From: Vulcanisaeta souniana JCM 11219
GTDB lineage: Archaea; Thermoproteota; Thermoprotei; Thermoproteales; Thermocladiaceae
Direction of reading: 5' to 3'
Length of the DNA stretch: 64,000 nucleotides
Assembly: GCF_026000775.1 (NCBI RefSeq)
Contig: NZ_AP026830.1
Location: 1,387,056-1,451,055, forward strand
A program made the translations under genes and the position numbers. This document shows, in pieces, positions 51,969 through 61,253 of this stretch. Under the pieces are notes generated by a model that ran no database searches, was not told where the DNA came from, and worked only from the letters and a program-made list of their open reading frames with translations. Within the stretch, counting starts at the first letter, position 1. The number at the start of each line of letters is the position of its first letter.

Positions 51969-51978
51969 GTGATGCTGA

Positions 51979-52749
51979 ATGTATAGGTACATACTTATTG
52001 ATGATAGGGATTCCGTAACAATATTCACGCTCAATAGGCCAGAGAGGCTGAATGCATTAGGACCTGAACTCAGGGCTGAGTTACTGGATGCGCTACGTAA
52101 GTTTAATAATGACGCAAAAAAGAGGGTTGGCATAATAACTGGTTCTGGTAAGGCGTTCTCGGCTGGTGCTGAAATATCAACCAAGCCAAGTGGGCCTGGA
52201 ACAATCAATCTCGAGGATGAACTTAGGAATTCCTTCCACCTAATTCTGAAGGAGATAAGGTTTAGTGATAAGTTATTCATTGCGGCTATTAATGGCGTAG
52301 CAGCAGGTGCTGGTATTAGCCTTGCCGTGGCTTGCGACTTTGCCTTTGTCTCCAGGAACGCTAGGTTTGTTTTGGCCTTTCAGAATCTTGGTATTGCCCC
52401 CGACACGGGTTTGACGCTTATGATGGCTCGATTAGTTGGTGCCAGGGCGCTTAGGTACTTGCTCATTGGTGGTGAGTTCACGGCTGAGGAGGCGGAGGCC
52501 ATGGGCCTTGTTAAGGTTGTTGATGACCCACTGGGCGAGGCTTTGAAGTTCGCCAATGAGATCGTCCAGGGGCCCTTCAGGGCTTACTCGTATGGTAAGA
52601 GGTTGATTAATGAGGCGTTGTTTAAGGACCTTGATCAGTTCTTGGCTGTTGAGGCTAGGTTGCAGGGTGAGTTGGGTAATACTCATGACTTTGTTGAGGG
52701 TGTGAGCGCCTTCCTTGAGAAGAGGAGGCCGAGGTTCACTGGTTCTTGA
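51979..52749 (+). CDS. Enoyl-CoA hydratase/isomerase
   Basis: 256 residues of crotonase fold. FSAGAEISTKPSGPG, NGVAAGAGISLAVACDFAF with the oxyanion hole, and ALRYLLIGGEFTAEEAEAMGLV, ending with FLEKRRPRFTGS, match the family. The first catalytic Glu is not obvious; the second region LGIAPDTGLTLMM contains Asp. It follows the DUF35 gene after 10 bases, in the same operon. Confidence 0.9.
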   Translation: MYRYILIDDRDSVTIFTLNRPERLNALGPELRAELLDALRKFNNDAKKRVGIITGSGKAFSAGAEISTKPSGPGTINLEDELRNSFHLILKEIRFSDKLFIAAINGVAAGAGISLAVACDFAFVSRNARFVLAFQNLGIAPDTGLTLMMARLVGARALRYLLIGGEFTAEEAEAMGLVKVVDDPLGEALKFANEIVQGPFRAYSYGKRLINEALFKDLDQFLAVEARLQGELGNTHDFVEGVSAFLEKRRPRFTGS

Positions 52750-52822
52750 GTGTTTGTCTTATGTAAAAATATTTGAGTTAAGTAATTGAATTTATGGCTA
52801 TTGATTAAAATATTAGCGAATA

Positions 52823-52833
52823 ATTTTTAAATC
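52823..52833 (+). promoter_or_regulatory. TATA box of the amidohydrolase gene
   Basis: ATTTTTAAATC about 26 bases before ATG 52855, leaderless spacing. Confidence 0.45.
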
Positions 52834-52854
52834 CTAAGTGATATAGAGATTATA

Positions 52855-53787
52855 ATGCTGCATAATTACTTTATTGACTTTCATGTCCATCCTGGTGCAG
52901 AGCTCTGGGTATTGCAGGATAGGCTTCGCCGTATTGGTGCCGTTGCGTCCACACTATATCCAATTGATGTGGACCCAACACTTAGTCTCACGCTTAGTGG
53001 ATTATATAGGTTGGCTAGGGACCTGGGTATGTACATTGATGTTAAGTCCGTGGTTCGGGAGGTTTACGACTTAATCAATAAGTGGCCTGAGTATATGATT
53101 GACAATATGAAGCTTTGGTATGAGGTCTTTAAGGAGGGCGTCAGTGACTTCTTCATACCTTTCTCAAGCATTAACCCAAGCTTTGGCACTAGGTATGTTA
53201 AGCAGAAGATTAAGGAATTAGAGCACCTGGGCCTTAGGGGCGTGTTTGTTTCTCCAACTCTTCAATTTTTCAACCCGGCATATAGTCAGGCCTTCATGCA
53301 GTTAATGGAGTATGCTGAGAAGAATAATGTGTTGGTTGTGATGCACCTGGGTATGCCTAAGGATATTGATGAGAGGGTTATTACTCACATAATGCCTAAG
53401 AATCTGGCGGAGGTTCTTAGTGAGTTTAGGCCGTACATGGTGATCAGCGGACTTGGGACACCACCTGAGAGGTTTAGCCTTTGGATTAAGGAGGTCCTCA
53501 GGGTAATGAGGAAGTACGACAATACCTACCTTAGTACACCAGGGATTAATTGCTACCTGTTTAATAATGAGTCAGCGAAGCCCGTGTTGAATACCCTGGG
53601 CCCGGAGAGGATATTATTCGGTAGTGGTTATCCGTATAGGAGGTTTAGGGACCTGGTGGGTGATGTTAAGTGCGTCGATGGTAGTGATGGTGTTAGTAAT
53701 GTTGATAAGGAGATGATTATGATGAATAATGCAATTGACCTGTTTAAGTACCATGGGTTCAGAATCAACGAGAACCTAAGTACCTAA
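52855..53787 (+). CDS. Amidohydrolase-family TIM-barrel protein (ACMSD-like)
   Basis: 310 residues. IDFHVHPGAELWVL gives the metal-binding HxH at the first strand; VVMHLGMPKD and the second-half LFGSGYPYR with the catalytic Asp region follow the amidohydrolase_2 pattern used by aminocarboxymuconate-semialdehyde decarboxylase relatives. In archaea this family includes decarboxylases and hydrolases of aromatic acids. The substrate cannot be told; placement next to acyl-CoA genes suggests ring or side-chain breakdown. Its 3' end overlaps the MBL gene by 12 bases on the other strand. Confidence 0.8.
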   Translation: MLHNYFIDFHVHPGAELWVLQDRLRRIGAVASTLYPIDVDPTLSLTLSGLYRLARDLGMYIDVKSVVREVYDLINKWPEYMIDNMKLWYEVFKEGVSDFFIPFSSINPSFGTRYVKQKIKELEHLGLRGVFVSPTLQFFNPAYSQAFMQLMEYAEKNNVLVVMHLGMPKDIDERVITHIMPKNLAEVLSEFRPYMVISGLGTPPERFSLWIKEVLRVMRKYDNTYLSTPGINCYLFNNESAKPVLNTLGPERILFGSGYPYRRFRDLVGDVKCVDGSDGVSNVDKEMIMMNNAIDLFKYHGFRINENLST

Positions 53788-54357
53788 GCTTATTGGGCTT
53801 CCATGCCCCGGATAGATAGTCCTTGGCCTTAAACTAAGTAACTTATTGAAACTCTCCGTGGCCTTCCCCACATCCAGTGTGAACATCCTTGGCGGTAGCG
53901 CCGGTTTTCCTCCCCGCTCCACAACAGCATCTCCACTGAATAGTAGATCGCCCTTGAGGTATGCGGTACTGCCCGGTGTGTGGCCCGGCGCATATACTGC
54001 CCTGTAACCCTCTATGGCTTCACCGTCATTTACCTTAATATCCACGTTCACTGACTTAACCCTAACCATGGAGGAAAATAGTGATTGCAATAGCCCTGCG
54101 TTTCTTGGTTTTTCCCTGCCCTCGATGATCGCTGATTCAGGTATTGATGCGACCACCCTGCAATTAAAGGCCTTGGCTATGCTCCAGGCGTACCTAATGT
54201 GGTCTATGTGATAGTGTGTTATGAATAGGTACTTGATGCCTATTCCGTGTTCTTTGGTGGTTTTAATTACATTGTCGGCCTTCGCGCCAGCGTCTATTAG
54301 TACACCATCACTCGTTAGATAACTGTTAGACATGCCTTTTATTATGTAGACCTCCAT
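53776..54357 (-). CDS. Metallo-beta-lactamase-fold hydrolase
   Basis: 193 residues. The HxHxDH motif is present as THYHIDHIRYAW near residue 47, followed by YAPGHTPGSTAY, LFSGDAVV and IYPGHGSPI, which give the remaining zinc ligands. The small glyoxalase-II-like form hydrolyses thioesters in many lineages. N-terminal MEVYIIKGMSNSYLTSDGVLIDAGA is typical. Function within acyl-CoA metabolism is a guess from place. Confidence 0.85.
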   Translation of the reverse strand: MEVYIIKGMSNSYLTSDGVLIDAGAKADNVIKTTKEHGIGIKYLFITHYHIDHIRYAWSIAKAFNCRVVASIPESAIIEGREKPRNAGLLQSLFSSMVRVKSVNVDIKVNDGEAIEGYRAVYAPGHTPGSTAYLKGDLLFSGDAVVERGGKPALPPRMFTLDVGKATESFNKLLSLRPRTIYPGHGSPISLGT

Positions 54358-54398
54358 GATTATTTTTAATGGCCATTTTTAATTTATAGGCTTTAGTG

Positions 54399-56060
54399 TT
54401 AGTCAAGCGTTATTGAGAGCCTGTCCTTAAGCGCCTTCTTGTCTATTTTCCCTGTACTTGTCTTTGGCAGTTCTGAATTAACAATGATGACCTTGTCGGG
54501 TACCCACCACTTAGGCATTTTGCCTTCATTAACGAGTTCCATTAAGTACTTCCTTATCTCACCCTCGGTGATGTCTTGCCCGGGCTTTGGTACGACAATG
54601 GCCACGGGCCTCTCACCCCACTTTGGGTGTGGAGCTCCGATGACCGCCACCTCATAAACAGCTGGATGGGTGCTTATTAAGTCCTCGAGTCTTGTGCTTG
54701 ATATCCATTCGCCGCCGCTCTTGATCACATCCTTCGCCCTATCCATGATCCATACATAGCCCTCGCTATCCCAAACCGCTATATCGTCTGTGTGGAACCA
54801 ATCATCACGCCAAGCATTCCTAGTCTTCTCTGGGTCGCCTAGGTACTCCCTGGTTATCCATGGCGCCCTAACCACTAGTTCGCCCATCGTCTTTCCATCC
54901 CTGGGGACATCCCTGCCGTTTTCATCAACGACCCTTACGTCAACTAGGGGTATCGGCAGCCCTGCACTGAGTATTATTTCCCTCTTTCTTTCCTCCGGCC
55001 AATCTTTCATGTTTGATTTCTCCATTGTAAGTAGTATGACGGGAGCGGTCTCTGTTAGTCCGAAGCCCTGGACAACGCGTATACCCCTTCTGTTTGCTTC
55101 TTCGAGGAGTCCCCTAGGTAGTGCTGAGCCTCCTATTATGAACTTTAACCCACTTAGGTCATACTTTGGCGAGTCTGGGTGGTAGAGTAGGTTGTATAGT
55201 ATTGTTGGTACGCCATTTGTTATGGTCACCCCCTCCTCCTTGATTGTCTTTAGTACCCAACCCCAGTCAAATCGCCCTGGGTATACCTGCTTGATCCCCG
55301 TGAGTGCTGCTATGTATGGCAGTCCCCAGGCATGTACGTGGAACATGGGGACCAGGGGCATCGCCACATCGTATATGTTGGCGTTGATTGGTGGTGCAGA
55401 TAGTGACAGGGCCACCGACATTGCGTGGAGCACCAACTGCCTATGCGTGAAGTAGGTGCCCTTTGGCCTCCCCGTGGTTCCTGAGGTGAACATCATCGTG
55501 GCTACCATGTTCTCACTAAGCTCCTGGAAGTTGTAGGGTCTTGCGTCCCTGATGAGGTCCTCATACCAATAAACCTCGGCGCCGTCAAATGTCACCTCCT
55601 CGTGGTCTGGCTTGTTACTCATTATCACGACCTTCTTGATAGTCTTTATGAGTGAGGTGGCGACCCTTGCCAGTGATGTGAAGTCCTCGTTTATGAAGAG
55701 GATGTCGTCCTGTGCATGCATCATCGTGTATATTATGTCCTCTGGTGAGAGGAGTACGTTAACTGTGTGTAGCACGGCGCCGTACATGGGTACACCATAG
55801 TAAAGCTCGAAGTGCATTATGGTATTCCAATCAAGCACTGCAATCTTGCTGCCGAACTTACCTGGTTCACCAGGGATCGCGCCTAATTCCTCAAGCACCG
55901 AGCCCAGTCTCTGTATCCTGTCCCACTCCTTAGCATAATTTGACCTAATTATAGGCCCGCCTGGTGGTGCATGAACAACCTCTGTATTTGGGTATATCTG
56001 GGCTGCTTTACGTATTATTTTATCCAACGTTAACTGATACTCATAGTGTTGCGTATTCAT
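54399..56060 (-). CDS. Long-chain acyl-CoA synthetase (AMP-forming)
   Basis: 553 residues. Adenylation signature TSGTTGRPKGTYFTHRQLV near residue 195, then VPMFHVHAWGLPYIA, GLTETAPVIL, and the C-terminal DWFHTDDIAVWDSEGYVWIMDRAKDVIKSGGEWIS, with the catalytic lysine in LPKTSTGKIDKKALKD. It activates a carboxylic acid with ATP and CoA, entry to the beta-oxidation genes near by. The length and the conserved W-rich FHVHAWG segment fit medium- to long-chain fatty acid ligases. Confidence 0.93.
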   Translation of the reverse strand: MNTQHYEYQLTLDKIIRKAAQIYPNTEVVHAPPGGPIIRSNYAKEWDRIQRLGSVLEELGAIPGEPGKFGSKIAVLDWNTIMHFELYYGVPMYGAVLHTVNVLLSPEDIIYTMMHAQDDILFINEDFTSLARVATSLIKTIKKVVIMSNKPDHEEVTFDGAEVYWYEDLIRDARPYNFQELSENMVATMMFTSGTTGRPKGTYFTHRQLVLHAMSVALSLSAPPINANIYDVAMPLVPMFHVHAWGLPYIAALTGIKQVYPGRFDWGWVLKTIKEEGVTITNGVPTILYNLLYHPDSPKYDLSGLKFIIGGSALPRGLLEEANRRGIRVVQGFGLTETAPVILLTMEKSNMKDWPEERKREIILSAGLPIPLVDVRVVDENGRDVPRDGKTMGELVVRAPWITREYLGDPEKTRNAWRDDWFHTDDIAVWDSEGYVWIMDRAKDVIKSGGEWISSTRLEDLISTHPAVYEVAVIGAPHPKWGERPVAIVVPKPGQDITEGEIRKYLMELVNEGKMPKWWVPDKVIIVNSELPKTSTGKIDKKALKDRLSITLD

Positions 56061-56128
56061 TACTAATCACGGAATTACATTAGTTAAAGGTTGAATAATA
56101 AAGTATTATGTATATATTGATTATATAT

Positions 56129-56779
56129 TTACTTCCGTGATACTATGTAATAATTAGTAAATGCACCAACCCTAATAACACCACTCCTAATAATGCTAAA
56201 GCCTATCTTCAATGCCTCATCATCGAGCTCACCACCCCTAAAAAGCCTGTAGTACCTGTGGATTCTTTCACTGAGTCCGTGACTCCATGGTATATAACCC
56301 TCGCAATCACCAATGGGTATTAGCCTCCTTAGGGTGTTTTTGTCGCAACCCCACACAGTGGCTATAAATAACCCACCGGGTCTCAATGATTCGTAAACAC
56401 CACGTAAAACATGTCTCATTAATTCCCTGGGAACATGGTGCAATGCAGATATTGACATCACTAGATCAATAGATCCTGGTCTAGTGGGTAAATGCGTCGC
56501 TGAGCAGTTAACCCACTCAATGATTCCACCGGAGGCCCTTATCATACCCATGCTTAACTCACAACCGATATAAAGCGAATTACTCAAGCTGGTCCTCGTA
56601 ATGCCCAGGTTACCACCCGCACCGGCGCCAATATCAAGCACAACCCCAGGCGTCAAACCACTGATTAGATCCTTAACTTCCTCCAATAGTTTCCTGGCCA
56701 ACAACCCCCCTTCCCTGGTCTCTGGGTAAATCCTTGAAATGGCATCATAGGCATTCATTAATTTCCTCAAGTGCTCCAC
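56129..56779 (-). CDS. Class I SAM-dependent methyltransferase
   Basis: 216 residues. Motif I VVLDIGAGAGGNLG near residue 42; motif II-like NCSATHLPTRPGSIDLVMSISALHHVP; and motif III LRPGGLFIATVWG. A helical N-terminus precedes. UbiE-like fold, substrate unknown; menaquinone methylation is one option given the mqn genes, but distance and lack of a ubiE-specific signature make this weak. Confidence 0.85.
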   Translation of the reverse strand: MEHLRKLMNAYDAISRIYPETREGGLLARKLLEEVKDLISGLTPGVVLDIGAGAGGNLGITRTSLSNSLYIGCELSMGMIRASGGIIEWVNCSATHLPTRPGSIDLVMSISALHHVPRELMRHVLRGVYESLRPGGLFIATVWGCDKNTLRRLIPIGDCEGYIPWSHGLSERIHRYYRLFRGGELDDEALKIGFSIIRSGVIRVGAFTNYYIVSRK

Positions 56780-57251
56780 AGGGCCATTAACTACCCAGTC
56801 CCTCTTAACACTTCGCTATCAATGGGCTTAGGAATGCGGTAACGCATCCTTGGAGCCTTGCTTGATCACAATTTACGGCGTCCGCATAAAAATGCTCATG
56901 TGATCCCTTTCACGATAAAGGAAGCGCTGGGCCGCATTGGAGGTTAGGATCAGTGTGGTTACGGTCATGCAGGAACTAAGACCGAGGATTTGAGGTAAAT
57001 AACGCTAGGTCCAGTTACTGGGCTTCAGTGAGGAAACACCCCGGTAAAATGCGAAGGGGCATGAAGACCTAGAGGCCTACCTGTTTCTCAGTGATGGGGA
57101 TTAATTAAGGCGTGTACCACGGGTTCGACATAGTTAGGAATACCATTTCGAGGCTGGAGAGAGGAGTGGTATTGAAATTGGGATTTTTGATGATTAGAGG
57201 GCCAACGCATTGGGCGGTGCCTTTACCATCGTAAGTAACCTTAGGTTGTGC
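56780..57251. other. Gene-free stretch of 472 bases
   Basis: No intact gene. A plus-strand frame near 57110-57236 reads VYHGFDIVRNTISRLERGVVLKLG, and another at 57050-57110 reads HEDLEAYLFLSDGD; both look like coding debris in different frames, perhaps of a toxin-antitoxin type protein, but I cannot name the family. Confidence 0.4.
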
Positions 57252-57650
57252 CTATTCGCTCTTATCGTCCTGCAATGGTTTAAGCCACGTTAATTCACTT
57301 AGGTCAAGCCACTTACCGTACTTAATCACACTCAGCATGTTCCACATTATTAGGCCGGCAACAATGTGCTTGCAAACACTTCCCCTAATTACCGAGGCTT
57401 CGCAAGTGCATTTTGCACCGTATGGCCCCACTGACACGTAGTAAAGAATGTCGTCCCTGGTCTCTGATGGCACCTTAAGTCTTATACCACTTATTGAGTC
57501 GCCACTGTCTCTAACATCGATTATCACCGAGTGCTGCGCCAACCTGTATGAATCTAGCACCTTATCTATCCTCCAATTAAGTCTACTGGCTAGTTCCAGG
57601 AGCCACTCCTTCAATTTCTTGCTTAATTGTGATGTTAATTCCTCAGTCAA
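57252..57650 (-). CDS. SWIM zinc-finger protein
   Basis: 132 residues. The C-terminal part has the CxCx(n)CxH ligand set of the SWIM domain, seen as CTCEASVIRGSVCKHIVAGLIMW. The N-terminal half is helical (KKLKEWLLELASRLNWRIDKVL) with a beta strand VSVGPYGAK before the finger. SWIM domains bind DNA or proteins and occur beside recombination and helicase factors. No partner gene is apparent; a zinc-ribbon gene lies 82 bases upstream in the same direction. Confidence 0.88.
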   Translation of the reverse strand: MTEELTSQLSKKLKEWLLELASRLNWRIDKVLDSYRLAQHSVIIDVRDSGDSISGIRLKVPSETRDDILYYVSVGPYGAKCTCEASVIRGSVCKHIVAGLIMWNMLSVIKYGKWLDLSELTWLKPLQDDKSE

Positions 57651-57731
57651 ATTAAATCACCAAAGCTGTTTTGTCTATTATTGGTGGAGCATAAATTAAT
57701 CTTTCTAGTTCGTGAATTAATATTACCGGGG

Positions 57732-57959
57732 CTAGCGTATGCTTATTGCCAGTTCCAGGTAGAGTTCATCAATTACGGAGTTCCAATCAAATATTAATGA
57801 ACCGTCGATGTTCTTCAAGGCTCTCCTGGCGGCATCACGTAGCTTCCAACTGGCCCTAAGACCACATCTATTGCAGGTTATACTAACGCTTTCCCCATCT
57901 TCCTCCATGAACAGGGCACCGCCACATCTTGGGCACTCCAGGTTTAGTCTAATCCTCAT
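57732..57959 (-). CDS. Small zinc-ribbon protein
   Basis: 75 residues. CPRCGGALFMEEDGESVSITCNRCG is a C-x2-C ... C-x2-C zinc ribbon, followed by a helical C-terminus (SWKLRDAARRALK). Size and fold are like many archaeal transcription-related or ribosomal-associated ribbons; the name cannot be given. The frame is intact with a clear start. Confidence 0.75.
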   Translation of the reverse strand: MRIRLNLECPRCGGALFMEEDGESVSITCNRCGLRASWKLRDAARRALKNIDGSLIFDWNSVIDELYLELAISIR

Positions 57960-58033
57960 TACTTCCTACGTTAAGTAAACGTCTATTTAATACCTACTAG
58001 CTAATTATCTAATTAGAACAATGAAACTTTCAC

Positions 58034-58858
58034 TTAACTCCCGATCAACCTAAGGAACTCACCGGCAAAGTCACGCCTCCTACTAACAATTACACTAAAC
58101 CTCCTATCACTGCTCACCAACTCACCACCCAAGTCACCACCGCCCAAGGTGTATACACCGATCCCCATGGCCCTCGCTATTACGTATGCACCGGCAATAT
58201 CGAATATCCTAAGCCTACTCCTAAGATCCATGAAGGCAAGGAACCTACCGAGCGATGCCATGACCATCTCGAGACTTGCCGAACCAAGGCTCCTAATCTT
58301 AAACCTACCAAATCTACCATAGATTTCCCTAAGACCGAGCAGTAGTTTCTCATTGGCATCAGGTTCCACGTAAATGGATACCACGGGCCTGTCAATATCC
58401 TCACCAAGATCGCCCAGATCATCACCCCTGATGTCAATGCCCCTGGGGCCACCGTAATATAGGGCGTCCCTAGCCACGTAGTAAACAACACCGTCACTTA
58501 GGTCACTAAACCTGAACCCATTGCTGTACCTACCAACCGCAATCGATATTGAGTAGAAGGGAATGCCTAGGACGAAGTTGAGGGATCCGTCTAGTGGATC
58601 CACCACGAATATGTACCTAGGTTCGCCATCACCGATCTTGACGACACCCCTCTCTTCGGTACTGATGATGGCGTTTAATCCCTCCTTCTCTACACCCTTA
58701 ATTATAATATCCTCAACCTCCAGGTCGATGCGCCTTGAGACATCCGTTGAGCCCCTCTTCATTATCTGCCTGTAGCTAAGGTCATTAGACTTAGATTTAA
58801 CGAACGAACCAGCCCTGGTAGCTAGGTCCTTGATGAGTGATTCAAGGTTAACCTCCAC
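58034..58858 (-). CDS. Inositol monophosphatase/FBPase family phosphatase
   Basis: 274 residues. The metal site DPLDGSLNFVLGIPFYSISIAV is complete; ISTEERG precedes it and FDIAGAYVIARAMG with the third Asp follows. Archaeal members act as inositol-1-phosphatase and fructose-1,6-bisphosphatase. The N-terminus LATRAGSFVKSKSNDLSYRQIMKRGSTDVSRRIDLEVED is typical. Minus strand, 38 bases downstream of the metallophosphoesterase gene, possibly one transcript. Confidence 0.92.
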   Translation of the reverse strand: MEVNLESLIKDLATRAGSFVKSKSNDLSYRQIMKRGSTDVSRRIDLEVEDIIIKGVEKEGLNAIISTEERGVVKIGDGEPRYIFVVDPLDGSLNFVLGIPFYSISIAVGRYSNGFRFSDLSDGVVYYVARDALYYGGPRGIDIRGDDLGDLGEDIDRPVVSIYVEPDANEKLLLGLREIYGRFGRFKIRSLGSASLEMVMASLGRFLAFMDLRSRLRIFDIAGAYVIARAMGIGVYTLGGGDLGGELVSSDRRFSVIVSRRRDFAGEFLRLIGS

Positions 58859-58896
58859 GTTGATTTGTTCTCGATTTCTCTATTTAAAAATCCTAC

Positions 58897-59916
58897 CTAA
58901 CCCCTAAGTAGGAAGTAATTCTTCAACTTATTATCCTCAATTATTAGGTAAGCCATCCTAAGCACGCCCTCCGAGTACTCACTACCCGCATTGATGACGG
59001 GCACCTTGACACCGGCGTTACTCCTCACATAATCAATGCCAGGCGCCTCATGTATGTGCCCATGCATTCCCATTAATGGTGAGTACCCCTCAATCAAGGC
59101 CCTCACGGACTTACTACCTACGTGATTCCTCAAAACCTCACCACCCCTAACCACAGGCTTGAAGTCCTTGCTTAATTGATATGCCTGATCAATTAGTGTG
59201 TTATATGGTGGGTCATGAAGAACCATTATCAATTTGCCAAGCCTCGACTGATCGACATCCATAATTAACTTCTCAACCCTAGCCCTAAGCTCCTCCTCAC
59301 TGACCTCCCTTGGTGTGTTCCAGGGTGTCGGCGTTGAATAGCCAAAGCCAAGGAAGTAATAGCCGTTGAACTCGACCACGTCCTCATCAATTGGCACCAG
59401 TACGTCTGAGGCGTTCTTCTTCACGTAGTCCGCAATCTCTGGGTAATCATCATTACCGGGCATTACCAATAACTTAACGCCAGCCTCCCTATACCTAGTG
59501 ACTACCTTGCCCAGGTCCTCCTCTAGGGCGTTGATCATGAGTTTAACAAAGGTCTCCCTAACCCTATCCCTATTGCCCGCGAGTTCCTCATAACCAGCCT
59601 TATCAGTAACCAGTGGGTAGTAACCCCTGCCCCGCAGGTCCTTAATTACCTTATCAAGGTCCTTATCACCCACTGCCTTCACATCACCAAAGACATTAAC
59701 CAAGTACTTACTAACGCCGGAACCAAGGCTGAAGGAACCATCATCCCTAACGATGGGCACAAGGGCCTTACCAGTCAAGTCACCTGCGAAGACCACAACA
59801 TCAGCCCTATAGAACTTAATGGCATTAGACAACTTACCATAAGCCGCACTGGAACCATGCAGGTCCGAAACAAGCAAGATCCTTAACCTACCCACGGGGA
59901 ATCCCGTTTTAAACAA
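58897..59916 (-). CDS. Metallophosphoesterase (calcineurin-like)
   Basis: 339 residues. The metal motifs are plain: LLVSDLHGSSAAYGKL, VVFAGDLTGK, LLVMPGNDDYPEI, VLHDPPYN and MGMHGHIHEAPG, in order D-x-H, GD, GND, H and GHxH. The family includes phosphodiesterases and phosphatases. Gap regions with an extra helical insertion (residues 60-130) are longer than in small Icc proteins. No cofactors beyond two metals are expected. Confidence 0.92.
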   Translation of the reverse strand: MFKTGFPVGRLRILLVSDLHGSSAAYGKLSNAIKFYRADVVVFAGDLTGKALVPIVRDDGSFSLGSGVSKYLVNVFGDVKAVGDKDLDKVIKDLRGRGYYPLVTDKAGYEELAGNRDRVRETFVKLMINALEEDLGKVVTRYREAGVKLLVMPGNDDYPEIADYVKKNASDVLVPIDEDVVEFNGYYFLGFGYSTPTPWNTPREVSEEELRARVEKLIMDVDQSRLGKLIMVLHDPPYNTLIDQAYQLSKDFKPVVRGGEVLRNHVGSKSVRALIEGYSPLMGMHGHIHEAPGIDYVRSNAGVKVPVINAGSEYSEGVLRMAYLIIEDNKLKNYFLLRG

Positions 59917-60006
59917 TATTTAAACCTAACCCATCAAAACAAAGGAAATACAAACCAAGTCATTTAAACAAATAATTAAACAAAAAGTAAGGCAAGGAAT
60001 TATTAA

Positions 60007-60041
60007 CTGGTACCACCACCAGTAACTGGTAGTAGTACCAG
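60007..60041. repeat. Strong hairpin, 16-base arms
   Basis: CTGGTACCACCACCAG (60007-60022), spacer TAA, CTGGTAGTAGTACCAG (60026-60041). Fourteen of sixteen positions pair, and as RNA from the minus strand the other two are G-U pairs, so the stem would be complete. It lies about 90 bases upstream of the metallophosphoesterase start and abuts the first codons of the ATPase pseudogene. Confidence 0.6.
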
Positions 60042-61141
60042 CGTTTTTCGATTTAAAACCTAAGGAACGTGTTGAGGAATTATACGACTTCAAGAATGAA
60101 CTTGATCGGTTAATGTCGTGCTATAGGGATGGCAGGATTGCAGTGATTCTAGGCCTTAGGAGTATGGGCAAGTCTAGCCTGCTAAGGAGTTTCTTAAATA
60201 GTTATGGGGTGCCGCATATACTGATTTATGCAAGAAGAATAGTGACTAATGAGGGGAGGATGAGCATTAGGGATTCATGATTGAGCTTTCACAGGCATTA
60301 ACCAACTTCCTACGGCAGAGGTCTAATGCTAGGGATAGATTACTGGGTTTATTGCGTAACATTGATGGAATCTCAGTAAATACATTGCCACTGAGTGCAT
60401 CCGTATCATGGCATAGGGGCAGGGCCGTATTAACATCATTACTAGAGACTGTGAATAAAGTTGCGTAGGATCTAGGCGAAAGGGTTGTCCTAGCAATTGA
60501 TGAGGTTCAGGAACTGAGGGCCTTGGGACTTAATATACCCATGCTCCTGGCCTACATTTATGATAACCTGGACAATATAGTGAGCATGCTGACCAACTCG
60601 CAAGTCGGTATGGTTTATGACACACTAAGATTGAATGACCCTAAATCACCGCTTTACGGTAGGGCAATAATGGAAATTAAACTTAGGCGACTAATGGATG
60701 AGGAATACATGGACTTCCTGAGAAGTGGATTCAGGCAGTATGGGATTTACGTTGAGGATTATGTGCTTAGGACGGCCGTGAATAGGCTTGATGGAATAAT
60801 CGGTTGGTTAACCTTGTTTGGTTGGAATTACGTTCACGGTAATAAAGACTTGAACTCAATAATCGACACAGCGGCTAGAGACAGGAAATTGAGGGTAATC
60901 CTAATGAAATCAAGGGCTGAGGGTAGGTATAGGGTGATGCTAAGGACTATTGCAGAGGGGCCAAGGAGGTGGTCCGAGATAAAGAGGGCGGTGGAGGCTG
61001 AGGAGGGCGTCACCGTGGACAGTCACAACTTCAGACCTACTTAAGCAGTTAATTAAGATGAGCATAATCGAGAAACAAGGCGATACGTATAAAATAACAG
61101 ATCCAGTGCTGGAACACGCCATTAGGAAATATCTACTGTAA
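60041..61141 (+). pseudogene. Decayed archaeal ATPase (paralogue of 16832)
   Basis: The reading starts FFDLKPKERVEELYDFKNEL and has Walker A GLRSMGKSSLL. It is broken by a frame change near 60275, an in-frame TAG near 60468, and a further shift near 61030. The later parts keep VVLAIDEVQELR, GIYVEDYVLRTAVNRLDGIIGWL, and a winged-helix end ITDPVLEHAIRKYLL to TAA 61141. Order and motifs equal the intact protein at 16832. No start codon is clear. Confidence 0.75.
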
Positions 61142-61253
61142 CGACACAATTAAAGGCATTTACTGCCCTATTAAATAACGACACCGCGTACAACAAGTCA
61201 CACCTTAACCATCTAACTAAATAGGTTGAGAATGGTTATTACGAAAAACACGG

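Noticed and set aside
57180-57236. TGATGA followed by coding-like debris, possible C/D-box RNA
   Set aside because: No CTGA D box within 60 bases and no terminal stem.
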